Assembly (NCBI GenBank): GCA_903813345.2
Contig: CAIIXF020000008.1
Span: 26,150,822 to 26,214,821, forward strand
Length of the DNA stretch: 64,000 nucleotides
Direction of reading: 5' to 3'
From: Owenia fusiformis
Lineage: Eukaryota > Annelida > Polychaeta > Sabellida > Oweniidae
The stretch's first letter is position 1. Each line of letters starts with the position of its first letter. The position numbers and the translations under genes are program-made. A model generated the notes under the pieces. That model was not told the DNA's origin. It was given only the letters and a program-made list of their open reading frames with translations, and made no database searches. Positions 13,601-28,600 of this stretch are shown piece after piece.

Positions 13601-16600
13601 AAAGAAAGTACAACATATTATAAAGATACATAGTAATAATTTACCTGACAATAGCTTCAACAATGTAGCTGCGTGTCTCATTGTCACAGCTCCATAGGTC
13701 AGGAATATTTGTCTGTACAATATGACGACTATTTTTTGGATCATCATGCCGAGCTGCATGACACTGTGCACAGTATCTGATTGGTCGATAGCCATTGAAA
13801 CTGGCGCACTCCAGGGAGAAACATGTTGCTACAGCTAATTTGTCATGATATGTACAGTTCTGGAAATATAAAGTATACAGTATTTGATATGCAGATTTAA
13901 TCCATGATATGAACTTAAAAATGGACAGAAGGACATATCTTTATATCCGGCAATTTTTTTTCAAGAACAATACCGAGTTTTAGGATTTTCAAAAAGTAGA
14001 CGCAGTTCTGGGGATTTTTTCTTCAAAATTGGACCCATATCTAGTTTTTTTTTCAAAATGGTACCTACTTACATCTAGGGATTTTTCTGGGAAAAAGTGA
14101 CCCACTAAAGCGACACATCCCCATATAGCCAATATATGGATATAACCCCCCAAGTTTTAAATCCCCGCACAAACTTTGTTCAGTGGGTAGCTTTCTTTTC
14201 CCAATCTTGAGGTGGTTCAGTTGGCTCAATAAATCATTTTTAAATTATTGCATTTTCCTATTGTGCTCATGCTTTGACATTTCATATTACTTTGGTTTAC
14301 CTTGGAAGCATGAGATTTATAGAAACAGATAACAAACACCAAAGCATAGCAAATCCTAATGAACAGCCATGGGTGCCATTTTAACAAAATCCTTCTACTA
14401 CTTTTTAAGTTGTAGCAAAAATCATAAAATAACAAACATATAAATGGCCACCATTTTCAAAATGGTCACTCACTAGCCAAATTGTCATATGAAAGTTTAA
14501 TATGCTTCTTAGTAGTCACATATAAAATTTCAACAAAATCGCACATATGCACATGTAAATGGCGGCCATTCTTCAAAATGGCTGCACCTGCTAGCCACTG
14601 CTTTTCAAGTTATAGCAAAAATCGTAAACTAGCGTGTAAAACCAACCATTTTTCAAGATGGCTGCCATGTGTTTCTCTAATATCTACATTTCTAGCTTTA
14701 TTAATCTCCTATATAACTACATACTCTTTCTTGAAAAATTGAATCTTCAAGATTTGTTGAATTTTCTAGCAAAAATTAGCTACTCCCCCCTCTGTTCATT
14801 TTCTCCAATCACCAGGCATGAAATGATTACAAAGGTGTTATATTACAGATGCCAAACTATGGTCATAATAACATGAGGAAATTACTATAAATATTTGTTA
14901 TTAACATGAATGACATTTCCCCTTTCTTATTTGTCTGTGGGAGTATCAATTAGGGCTGGGAGATGTTGAAATAATTTTACAATTTCTTAAGAATCTCGCT
15001 AATGAAATTATAATTTTATTAACGAGATCTTATTAAGAGTTCATATCGCATAATAACCCTTATTATCGGATTCCAGCTGTTAGTAGTATTAATTTGAATA
15101 AATTAAAACTGAGTAGTGCAGCTGAGTGGACATGTATATGCACCGATAACTAGGTCTATTGCTTAGATGCCAACTTAATATTCTGAAGCCATTGAAAACT
15201 CACCTTACTATGAGTAAACTTCAGTGAATTCTTTGACAAAGAAAACAACTACATCCACTGCTTGTGAGATGCCCAATTTATCCCTAAATCTTTGTGGGAT
15301 GCAAAGTTAAAATAAAGTCCTTGTGTAGTATAGGATATAAACCTATTACTGTTTGTGAGATTTAAACTTTAAAATCTTTCATTACAACTTTGAGAGTGTA
15401 AAAATGCAAATACATTATTTGACTTGATGAAGATTGTTGAATGTTAATTCTATCCTTCATAACTCAGTTGTCTGTGGTTATGTTCTGAAATAACACAAAA
15501 CTGTGTTTTAGTGACAATTAACGACTGGGTGGGCGAGGAGGGAATATATGAACTCTTAATAAGATCTCGTTAATAAAATTATAATTTCATTAGCGAGATT
15601 CTTAAGAAATTGTAAAATTTCTATTACACTCATCTTATTAAGAGTTCATATCGCATGTTTAAAGTAAAATAACCTCAGAACAACTGATCTAAATCCTTTC
15701 AATTTCCTTTATCAGTTTTTCAGTTTGTAAAATTGTTAAGCATTCAATTAATTTGCATTTCCCATGACTTGGTTTGTAGATATATCAAATGTTCAAGTTT
15801 ATGGTACTGTTACTGCATACCTGGTTAAATATGTCTTTCAAATGTACTTAAATGTATTTATTAAATATCTATTTATTTTATTCTATAAAATTAAAACCTT
15901 TATGTATTGTTATAGAAACTGCTAGTATGTATGTATATGAGATGTTTTACTGGATATGTACACGCATGGCATCGCATGACATTTGACAAGGATAATTTAA
16001 ACTTCCTTCTTATGATTCCCTTCTACTACTAGTAGTTTGTTTCAGATGTTTCTGGTATTTTCTAAATGCTAGTACAACATCATTAACTGGATTCTCATGA
16101 AAGAAAACTTGGAACCCCAATTTTATGAGTTGACATTCTGTCTTTGACAACCATCCAATGGCATATTATTTCAGAGACCCTGGGATACATGCTTGAAATA
16201 GACATTAACATGACTAATTGTGTACTTTCAGTTGAGATTTCTATTCTGACCCGAATGTTCAATGTGAGATACAGTACAACCTTATTCACATCCCAAGTTT
16301 AATTTATTTTATTTAGTGGGTTTCCATTGTAAAAGTTTCCATAAGATCTATGACTATCTATGGTTCGATTATATGCTGATTTTGCAGACTTTAAGTATCG
16401 AGAAACGAATAGCACATACCTGATTTGACATTTCAGTTAGGAAATTGGCTAAATTTGTATCAGAGGCTAAATATTAATGTCATGTTTATTAGAACTTGCA
16501 GCATACCCATGTTTTCCAGGGGTCCTTGGAAGTAATTTAAGTACTTTCTTTACTTGATTTAATGAACATACATGTATTGCTAGTTTGTCGCAGAAACCTC

Positions 16601-19600
16601 TAGTTTCAAACTTGAGGATAATCATTTGGACACCGTTAGTGTTATCTAGTTTTTTTTTTTTATTAAAGCTGTAAGATTAGATATTAGTAATTTCATATGG
16701 TTTGGCAATAAGATGGGCATTCAGACCAACATTTCCAACAATTATAGATACCGCAGAGCCATTTGCCACATTGGGGCTATGAGAGCTATCTGTGCATTTT
16801 TTCTGTCTTACTTTAACCAGTAATCGGCTGATTGAACAGATGTTTAAGAAATTGGAGGAAAGTTATTTGACTGTTTATTCTGAATAAATATGTCAACTTC
16901 CAGAGTTTCTGGGTTTAGTTTCCACCTGAAATATTAATTTTCTACTGGTCGACAAAATCTTTTTATTTGGACCTTAAAACTTTCAATTTGGAAAAATCTC
17001 CCAATCTTATTTCTAGTTTGATGCAACGAGAAATTTCTCTAGGTTTGATCTGACATTCAATTCTGATTCCTTGGAAGATATTATACGGTAATAATGATAT
17101 CTCTGGCAAAGGTATCTGAACGATCTTGCATTGCTTTTAACATTTCTAGCCATCTTGTTCCCCACATTTTGTTCACATAATGTCATCGTGGTTTTCTTGT
17201 TAATTTTATATAACATTGTCTAAGTTTTTGTGAATACTTTCACTACCATATCCATGGCTTTCATTCATATGAAACAATTTTTTTTTTTTTGTTTAATCTA
17301 TTTCCCCTAAGCTACTGTCTCATCAGACTTGAACTTTAGCCAAACAGGCTGCTTTTTGTTGTTATTGTAATTATTGATTTGGATAATACTATTAGTATTC
17401 TGAATTTCGACTTCTTGGACCAATCACTATCAAATTTTATATTCATTTTTTGTGAGTTATTTTGGCAATCAATGCATACATGTAGGACTGCTTTGACCTT
17501 TGCAAGTGTCAATAAATGTAGAGGTACAATATGCAGATTACAGACTAAAGTACAATTCAAAAGTATCTCAATAACTTGAGTAAGATTACTGACTAGGGTT
17601 GATTCTATCTCAACAAAGTCTTTGCGAGAATTTGGATAGAAACTATCATTTCTATTAAGGCCTTCAAGTTTATCTCAATTGTATTGATCACAAAACTACA
17701 AAGCTCCATTTTATGATGGGAAAAATTCAACAATAGTCTTTTCCCCATTTATCAGAAACTTCAGTTTGAAACAAATATTTCACTAACTTGAAATCATGTT
17801 CATGAGTAGCAGATAGGCGTGAGGTTAATGACATCAGATAATCAATAAAGATTCAAAACCAAATAAAATATTCCACAATAGCGCTTATGGTATTTTCACG
17901 AGTTTGAGGGAAGCAAGGTCCATAGTAATGATCTCAAATGCTGTTATATCATTCAACGGAGATATTTCCTGTGCCTCGAATGTATGCATGCTTATGTTCA
18001 TATAAGCATCCTTAGCATGGACTTTCACCATCGGTAATCGTTTGGCCATCTCATGTTTCTTAGAGTTACCAAGTCTTCCATTTTGAAATTTTCATACCAA
18101 CTAAATGGTTAAGGTTTAGATTTAAAAATTAGAGTTTAGATTGAGAACGAGACTCTGGGAACAATCCTCTTTCTCCTGTAACAATATGTGACACAGAAAA
18201 TGATCTATGCTTGACTTTGCTTTTCTGTTGCATGTTTAAGTTAAATGAATCTCCTGTTTTTAAAGGATGGACAAGACATCCGATTGCTTTAAATCACAGT
18301 TTTGAGAAATATTAAAGCTGCTTTCCATTTAGAAATCTTAAGCTATATTGTTATCAATTCTCAAAATCTCTGGTAACCTTGACCATACTTCATATTTCTA
18401 TGTAGGTGACTTTGGAACTTCAAAAAGTATATGTAATTTACCTAAGTTTCTGTTTTAGTGAACTTCCAGATTGTTTTTTCTAGATCTGATGTTATGTCAA
18501 AACATTCATCTTTTTAGATCCATTTTGGTTTAGTTTTTAAAATAAAATTGACGTACCTGTCATTGGACAAGGATTTTCCTACAGCGTAAGTTGTGCTGGA
18601 GCGACGTCATGTACAATAACATTGTTTGTCACGACTTCTAGCTGTGTACATGTAGCTATTGTCAGCTGACAGCTACATGTAGCTTCTGCTTTCATTGGCC
18701 TATTCAAAAGGCTGCCAAATACTTGTATTTATAATCTATTAAAAGATTTTGATCTAGAAAACTATGTTTTTATGTCTTTGACAAAATTCAACGTTTTTGT
18801 TGAGTCATCACCAAACAATTCTTTTGCCCAGCTTGGGGTATTCTCTTTTTGGTTTTGGTAATGGTATGAAGACAGAAAATTCTCCAATCCACTCTTGTCA
18901 AATTGAAAATTTGAAGCATGAAGTTTGTTTCAACTAGGCCTACAGTAGTTGGTTATGGGAAATCCTTGTTCAGCAACAATAGCTGTTTTAATCAAAATAT
19001 TGTACGAGTATTGTCATTTGATCTAGGGCTGTTAACCCGATTTCCATGGATAAAGAGCTTTTTTTCAGAGAGTCCATGTGACACACATTACCAGTATTGC
19101 ATATGCCATATTCCCATTTTGCAATTGTAGATTTCTACCTGCTTTGGGACTAGGAACATTTTAAGTTCATTTACTTTCTAGATAGCTTACTCTAGCCTTT
19201 TCTTCATATTTTGATATCTACTAGGATAATGTTTTTGACCAATATTTATGGACAGATTTTACATGATTGTCTGTTATCTTCAATTCAGACTTGTTCTCCT
19301 CGAAAACTGAGTCAAACATATTGACCATATAGACCGCTGATAAACAGAACATGAATCTATAAGCACTAGATTACTAGAACTTGAATCAAACAAAAATGAT
19401 TCTATTAATTTGAACCTACTATGAGGCTATGCAAATGGATATGCTCGCTGAAACTGTAATATGACCATTGACCTCTAATATGACTATTATTCTGATGGCG
19501 GCTCATTTTGAACCTTGGTCAAACTTTGGTTTATAGGCCTTGAACTTTGGTCATTTGGACCTTTGGTGTGTGCATTCAGACATAAACTGTGGTAATTTAC

Positions 19601-22600
19601 ATGTAGACCTAAAATGTGGTCATTTAGAAATAACATGTGGTCATTCAGACCTAAACTGTGGTCATGTAGACCTAAACTGTGGTCATTTAGACCTAAAAAT
19701 GTGGTCATTTAGACCTAACATGTGGTCATTTAGACCTGGACTGTGGTCATTATAGACCATGGTCATTTAGACCTTCATTATTCAAAATTCCATCTTGAAA
19801 AATCATATTTCCCTACCTGTCCAAGTACATTATTTCAGGAGCACTAGGGGCCGTACTGGGTTCATAAGTCCAAACAATTGTAGTAAGACTAGTAAATAAA
19901 AGTTCCAAAAACTGCAAACAATGACTGTTGAAAAAAATTCAACAAGTCGAGCAGATCATCTGAACTAAAATCCATGTGCTATTTACAGCTATGTACAACT
20001 AGCCTAGTCTCTTACAAAGGTGTGTTTCCGTTGGCAGCTAAGCAAAAATAGACCTAGTTATCGGTGCATATACATGTCCACTCAGCTGCACTACTCAGTT
20101 TTAATTTATTCAAATTAATACTACTAACAGCTGGAATCCGATAATAAGGGTTATTATGCGATATGAACTCTTAATAAGATGAGTGTAATAGAAATTCTGG
20201 TTGAGTTTGATTCAGGTTGGAAGAATGATGATTCGGGTTACGACTCCAATTCGGTTTGAATGAAAATAATTTTTATAATGGTAGAGAAAAATCTAACTGA
20301 GTTAAGTAGAAGCCAAAATGATCCTACATGGGTGCTCTTAGAGTCTTTGTTGGGTTCTTTAACGGTTTTGACTTTGACATACTAATTAAGAAATACTAAA
20401 TAAGAAATATGAACTAATTAAGAAATATGAACAGCTACACTATTGGTGAATGTACAAACATGTTTCAATTTTTGCAATACCTGTTTTCAAACTAAATAAA
20501 TTATGTATTAAACAGGGATACTGAGTTCTATTTTCTTATCAATATTTTACAAATAAATCAGATCAACAATACAATATTCTTCGAGTCATCGTCCACCCCC
20601 AATATTAATTTTGATCAACACCAATTAATTTGATGAATAATATGTCTAACTGAAATATTTGTTATTGTCTGTGAAAGATTAGTGTTGATTGACACTAAGT
20701 ACCTCATGAGAATGTTTATGTCTGATCTAATCAAAGCAAAACAATATGTTATTGAAAATAACATGTCAGTTAAACTAGTGCGGGCACTGACACAACCCAC
20801 TACCCAGTGTGGCGTGTAATGAACCACTACATCATGGGGAGTAGCTGTTCCAATGTAAATTAGTATAACCAGTCCTCATAATCCTGTTTTTTTGTAAACA
20901 GACTAGGCTATACGTATATTCTTCTTTTATTCATACTTCGAACATTTTCCATTCATTTTTCTTGGACTTAGAAATGTGTTTTAAGCATAGAAATTGTCAA
21001 TCATGCCATTGAAGTCATTAAGCAAGTGAATACTTGTAAATAACGATTCCAAGTCGTAATTCATTGATTTCAAGCTATTTCAATTAGTTTTGCACAATTT
21101 ATCACATACAATACAGTAATATTTAACTAAATCTATGTGTTCATTGTCAACATTTTAATTGATCTAGTCTTTCCACCTAAAAATACAATATCTTCAAAGT
21201 TTTTAATCCATGCCATGTGTTACAATCGGATCCATGACCATTTACAGGGTGTTCAGGAAATAAAGATAATAATGTCATAACTTTTTTATTTATTCATGGA
21301 TTGCATTGAAAATTTCAGAGATTATAGTTTTAACATATTTTAACTTATTGTTGGAGTTTCAGCTTCAGGTGATTCGATTGGTTGATTCTGTGGTTGTCAT
21401 AGCAATGCCAGTAGCGCTAAGGCGGGGCAGGTGGAATAACTGCAGTATATTTGCATGTTTTAAATGTTTTTTAAAAGAGATTCTATCATGTTTTTATAAC
21501 TTAAAATGGATGCTTAAACATAGTTATAACTATAAGCCTGAAATTCTTTGCCAATTTATCGATTTATTCTACATAATTTCCCCCATTCTAGACACAAACT
21601 CTTTGCCTCTTGAACCTTCTTCAAAAACTTCACAGAATTCTTCTTGACTCATTTCCTGAAGTCTGTTTAACACATGTGAACGTATGGCATGACTATTCTC
21701 AAATGCATGTCCTCTTAAGTCCCGTTTTCATTCAGCAAAGAAGTATAAATCATTTGGCGCTAGGTTGGGTGAATAAGGTGGCTTCTGAAGTTACTCTAAT
21801 CTCTGCTTCTCAATTTTTTAGTGATTGATGGAAGCAGTATGGGAGGGGGAATTGTCCAAGTGGAAGAGAAATTGCATCCCGGGTCGCTTTCTATGCAATG
21901 CCTGCATTTAGTCATTTGAATATCATTAAAAAAGCATTTATTTGACTTTTATATCATAAAACAAAACAATATAAGAATTTTATCATGGAGATGCACCAAG
22001 AAAGCTTTAAATATTGAGTCAAAATTAGTTTGCCATGCTAAATATTACACAGAAACTACTGCAGTTATTCCATGTGCCCCGCCTTAGCGCTACTCACGTT
22101 GCTATGCCAACCACAGAAATGACAAATCAAATCGCTTGAAGCTGAAACTCCAAAAGTAAATTTAAATATGTTTAAACTATAATCCCTGCAAATTTTATTG
22201 AAATCCATGAATAAATAAAAAAGTTATGACATTATTATCTTTCTTTCCTGAACACCCTGTATATGCAGATCCTCTCAGGAAAGAGAAAGGACAAGGTGCA
22301 ATTATTGGCAAATATCCCTATGGTCAAAATGAATCATTCGTAGGTGTAACATGAAGAATAAAATGTCATATAATACTTTGGAAAATATTAAAGTGCTCGG
22401 ACACACATAAGCTGAGATAGGGATCATTTCGTTCAGTAAGGTTGTATTGACTTACATGGGGCTGTGCACCATTGACTTAACATCAGGATATCAGCAAATC
22501 CCAATAGAGGCCATTGGTTTCTATTGATTATCACAGAAATACCAAAAATACACTATGACCTGAATCGATTGCAAACTTAACTAGATTGGTAAATTGAACA

Positions 22601-25600
22601 AAGTTCAATTTAAGACTCCAGATTGATTTACTTGAGTAAAGAGCTGAGAAAGTAACTGAGTAGGAAGCTAAGTAAGTAGATGATTAAGTAATTGAGTAAA
22701 TAGCTGAGTAGGTAGCTGAGTAAGCAGCTGAGCAGGTAGCTGAGTAAGTAGCTGAGTAGGTAGCTGAGTAAGTAGCTGAGTTGGTAGCTGAGTAGGTAGC
22801 CGAGTAGGTAAGTAGGTAGGTAAGTAGGAATTTTTGACCGGAAGTCGAATTGAAATTTGGTTTGCAGATTCGGATTCCTGAGAAAATTCTACCCATAATT
22901 CATAACTCATAAGTTAAATTATGAGAACTTTTTATTTTGACCTACTTTACGGACACCATATCTCAAAAGTGGGTCAAAATACTTTCTGACGGCAAAAGGC
23001 TCTCACTATTAGCACACTCTTTGCTACCTGTATACAAAATTTTGAAGCAAATCCTAAAAGTGTAGTGCCAGAATCGCAAAAATAAGGAAATACTATGAAT
23101 TTGACCTAGATTTTGACCTAGGCATTTTGGTGTCCAAATATTGAAATTAGGTAGCTTTTGAGGTCCCCTTCTTTTATAGGAATTCATTATCTTAAGCTGT
23201 ACTCAATCTATATCTCGTATTTTACACTTCAAAAAAATCTTTTTTCCTTGACTTTCTATCAGGATACCATCAGATTGATTTTCCGAAATTTCAAAATGCT
23301 ATAACTTCCGAACCGGAAGTTGGATCGAAATTTGATTTAAAGATTCGGATTCCTGACAAAATTCTACCCCTAATTTATAACTCATACGTTATATTTGGCG
23401 AATTTTTATTTTGACCTACTTTTCGGACACGCCATAACTTTGGAACCGGAAGTCGGATCGAAATTTGGTTTGCAGATTCGGATTTCTGAGAAATTTCTAC
23501 TCTTAATACATGTACATAACTCATATGTTAAATTTGGAGAATTTTTTATTTTGACCTACTTTTCGGACACCATATCTCAAAAGTGGGTCAAAATACTCTC
23601 TGACGGCAAAAGGCTTACACTATTAGCACACTCTTTGCTACCTGTATACAATATTTTGAAGCAAATCCTAAAAGTGTAGTGCCAGAATCGCAAAAATAAG
23701 GAAAAACTATGAATTTGACCTAGATTTTGACCTAGGCATTTTGGTGTCCAAATATTGAAACTATTTAGCTCTTGATGTTCCCTTCTTTTATAGGAATTCA
23801 TTATCTTAAGCTGTACTCAATCTCTATCTCGTATTTTACACTTCAAAAAAATCTTTTTTCCTTGACTTTCTATCAGGATAACACCAGATAGATTTTTCTC
23901 GAAATTTCAAAACGCCATAACTTTCAAACCGGAAGTCGGATCTAAATTTGATTTAAAGATTCGGATTCCTGACAAAATTCTACCCCTAATTCATAACTCA
24001 TACGTTCAATTTGGCGAATTTTTATTTTGACCTACTTTTTGGACACGCCATAATTTCGAAACCGGAAGTCGGATCGAAATTTGGTTTGCAGATTCGGATT
24101 TCTGAGAAAATTCTACTCTTAATTAATAACTCAAACGTTAAATTTGGAGAACTTTTTGTTTTGACCTACTTTTCGGACACCATATCTCAAAAGTGGGTCA
24201 AAATACTTTCTGACGGCAAAAGGCTAACGCTATTAGCACACTCTTGGCTACATGTATACACAATTTCGAAGAATATAGTTAAAGTGTAGTGTCAGAATCG
24301 AAAAAATAAGAAAACCTATGAATTTGACCTAGATTTTGACCTAGGCATTTTGGTGTCCAAATTTTGAAACTAGATGGCTTTTGAGGTCCCCTTCTTTCAA
24401 AGGCTTTGATAATGTGAAGCTGAACTCAGTCTATATTCCGTATTTTTCACTTCAAAAAAATCTTTTTTCCCATTGACTTAACATGGGCACCAAATTTAGC
24501 GATTTTGAGTTTTCAAAACACCATAACTTCCGAACCGGAAGTCGGATCGGAATTTGGTTTGCAGATTCAAATTCCTGAGAAAATTCTACACTTATTTCAT
24601 AGCTCATATAATAAATTCGGTTAACTTTTTAGTTTGACCTACTTTCCGGACGCCATATCTCAAAATCAGTAAGAGTAATCAAAAAACGGATGGCACACTC
24701 TCGATTTGTTTTTTTCTAAGCTACACAATGAAATGTACATCCAGGTGTTTCGATAAATAATGACGAAGATAATTGACAGAATGTTAAAAATGTAAGATTT
24801 GACCTAGTTCTTAACCTTTGACCTAGATAAAAAGTTGACCTAATTTCCCAGAAACTAGGTCAATGGGCTATGTTAGCCATGTAAGTAGGTTAAAGTAAAC
24901 TCTTCTAGTTGCTGAGAAAACGTGTACGGAAAGAAAGAAAGAATAATAACTAGATTGGTAAATTGAACAAAGTTCAATTTAAGACTCCAGATTGATTTAC
25001 TTGAGTAAAGAGCTGAGTAAGTAACTGAGTAGAAAGCTGAGTAAGTAGCTGATTAAGTAATTGAGTAAGTAGCTGAGTAGGTAGCTGAGTAAGCAGCTGA
25101 GTAGGTAGCTGAGTAAGTAGCTGAGTAGGTAGCCGAATAAGTAGCTGAGAAGTAGGTAGCTAAGTAGGTAGATAAGTAGGTAGCCAAGTAGGTTTGTAGG
25201 TAGGTAGGTAAGTAGGAATTTTTGACCGGAAGTCGGATTGAAATTTGGTTTGCAGATTCGGATTCCTGAGAAAATTCTACCTTTAATTCATAACTCATAC
25301 GTTAAATTTGGAGAACCTTTCATGTTGACCTACATTTCGGGCACTATATCTCAAAAGTGGGTCAAAATACTTTCTGACGGCAAAAGGCTAACACTATTAG
25401 CACACTCTTTGCTACCTGTATACAAAATTTTGAAGCAAATAATTAAAGTGTAGTGTCAGAATCGCAAAACTAAGTAAAAACTATAAATTTGACCTAGATT
25501 TTGACCTAGGCATTTTGGTGTCCAAATTTTGAAGCAAGATAGCTTTTGAGGTCCCCTTCTTTCATAGGCTTTCATTATGTAAAGCTGTACTCAGTCTATA

Positions 25601-28600
25601 TCACGTATTTTACACTTCAAAAAAATCTTTTTTCCCATTGCCATAACATGGGGCACCAAATTTATCGATTTTTGAGCTTTCAAAACGCCATAACTTCTGA
25701 ACGGGAAGTCAGATCGAAATTTGTTTTGCAGATTCGGATTCCTGAGAAAATTTTACCCCTAATTCATAACACATACGTTAAATTTAGCGAATTTTTATTT
25801 TGACCTACTTTTTGGACACGGCATAACTTCGTAACCGGAAGTCGGATCGAATTTTGGTTTGCAGATTCGGATTCCTGGGAAAATTCTACCCTTATTTCAT
25901 AGCTCATATGTTAAATTTGGAGAACTTTTTATTTTGACCTACATTTCGGACACCATATCTCAAAAGTGGGTCAAAATACTTTCTGACGGCAAAAGGCTAA
26001 CACTATTAGCACACTCTTTGCTACCTGTATACAAAATATTGAAGCAAATTATTAAAGTGTAGTGTCAGAATCGTAAAAATAAGGAAAAGCTGTGAATTTG
26101 ACCTAGATTTTGACCTAGGCATTTTGGTGTCCAAATTTTGAAGTTATGTAGCTTTTGAGGTCCCCTTCCTTTATAGGCATTCATTATGTTAAGCTGTACT
26201 CAGTCTATATCTTGTATTTTACACTTCGAAAAAGTCTTTTTTCCCATTGGCTTAACATGGGCACCAAATTTAGCGATTTTTGAGATTTCAAAACGCCATA
26301 ACTTCCGAACCGGTAGTCGGATCGAAATTTTGTTTGCAGATTCGGATTCCTGAGATAATTCTTCACTTATTTGATGATTCAAACGTTGAATTTAGAGAAC
26401 TTTTTATGTTCTGACCTACTTTTCGAACGCCATATCTCAAAATCGGTAAGAGTAATCAACAAACGATTTACCATGCGCAATAAGCTTTTTCTCAGGAACA
26501 TAATGAAAAAAACCCGGAGCGAAAATACTGAAGGACGACTGAGAAAACTTGTAAAATAGTGAAAAACCACGATTTGACCTAGTTCTTGACCTTTGACCTA
26601 GATAAACATTTGACCTAATTTCCCAGAAACTAGGTATCATTACCTAGTAAACTATGTTAGCAGATTTAAGTTAGTCCTTCTAGTTGCTGAGAAAAAGTGT
26701 TCGGAAAGAAAGAATAATAACTAGATTGGTAAATTGAACAAAGTTCAATTTAAGACTCCAGATTGATTTACTTGAGTAAAGAGCTGAGTAAGTAACTGAG
26801 TAGGAAGCTGTGTAAGTAGATGATTAAGTAATTGAGTAAGTAGCTGAGTAGGTAGCTGAGTAAGCAGCTGAGCAGGTAGCTGAGTAAGTAGCTGAGTAGG
26901 TAGCTGAGTAGGTAGCTGAGTAGGTAGCTAAGTAGGTAGCCGAGTAGGTAAGTAGGTAGGTAAGTAGGAATTTTTGACCGGAAGTCGGATTGAAATTTGG
27001 TTTGCAGATTTGGATTCCTGAGAAAATTCTACCCTTAATTCATAACCCAAATCTCAAAAGTGGGTCAAAATACTTTCTGACGGCAAAAGGCTCTCACTAT
27101 TAGCACACTCTTTGCTACCTGTATACAAAATGTTGAAGCAAATCCTAAAAGTGTAGTGCCAGAATCGCCAAAATAAGGAAAAACTATGAATTTGACCTAG
27201 ATTTAAACCTAGGCATTTTGGTGTCCAAATATTGAAACTAGGTAGCTTTTGAGGTCCCCTTCTTTTATAGGAATTCATTATCTTAAGCTGTACTCAATCT
27301 ATATCTCGTATTTTACACTTCAAAAAAATCTTTTTTCCTTGACTTTCTATCAGGATACCATCAGATCGATTTTCCGAAATTTCAAAACGCCATAACTTCC
27401 GAACCGGAAGTCGGATCGAAATTTGATTTAAAGATTCGGATTCCTGACAAAATTCTACCCCTAATTCATAACTCATACGTTGAATTTGGCGAATTTTTAT
27501 TTTGACCTACTTTTTGGACACGCCATCACTTTAGAACCGGAAGTCGGATCGAAATTTGGTTTGCAGATTCGGATTCCTGAGAAAATTCTACTCTTAATTC
27601 ATAACTCATATGTTAAATTTGGAGAATTTTTTATTTTGACCTACTTTTCGGACACCATATCTCAAAAGTGGGTCAAAATACTCTCTGACGGCAAAAGGCT
27701 TACACTATAAGCACTTTCTTTGCTACCTGTATACAAAATTTTAAAGCAAATCCTAAAAGTGTAGTGCCAGAATCGCAAAAATAAGGAAAAACTATGAATT
27801 TGACCTAGATTTTGACCTAGGCATTTTGGTGTCCAAATATTGAAACTAGGTAGCTTTTGAGGTCCCCTTCTTTTATAGGAATTCATTATCTTAAGCTGTA
27901 CTCAATCTATATCTCGTATTTTACACTTCAAAAAAATCTTTTTTCCTTGACTTTCTATCAGGATAACATCAGATCGATTTTTCTCGAAATTTCAAAACGC
28001 CATAACTTTCAAACGGGAAGTCGGATCGAAATTTGGTTTGCAGATTCCGATTCCTGAGGAAATCTTACCCTTATTTCATAGCTCATATGTTAAATTTGGA
28101 GAACTTTTTTAGTTTGACCTACTTTCCGGACGCCATATCTCAAAATCGCTAAGAGTAATCAAAAAACGGATGGCACACTCTCGATTTGTTTTTTTCTAAG
28201 CTACATGATGAAAAAAAGATGAAGGAGTAACGACAAACAACAACGTAGTTAATTGACAGAATGTTGATTTGACCTAAATTTGACCTAGTTCTTGACCTTT
28301 GACCTAGATACAAATTTGACCTAATTTCCCAGAAACTAGGTTGATGGGCTATGTTAGCCATGTAAGTGGGTTAAAGTAAGTTCTTCTAGTTGCTGAGAAA
28401 AAGTGTACGGAAAGAAAGAAAGAAAAATAATAATAACTAGATTTGTAAATTGAACAAAGTTCAATTTAAGACTCCAGATTGATTTACTTGAGTAAAGAGC
28501 TGAGTAAGTAACTGAGTAGGAAGCTGAGTAAGTAGATGATTAAGTAATTGAGTAAGTAGCTGAGTAGGTAGCTGAGTAAGCAGCTGAGCAGGTAGCTGAG

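Larger units (their letters stand above)
6753..13644 (-). other. unc79 intron i-j (6.9 kb)
   Basis: No exon seen. It holds a foldback element (7,531-8,700), a putative 3.6-kb inverted-end element (about 9,072-12,671) with a decayed ORF, a small TIR element (10,618-11,176), and a degenerate 'caaccattg' repeat near 11.8-12.0 kb. Confidence 0.7.
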
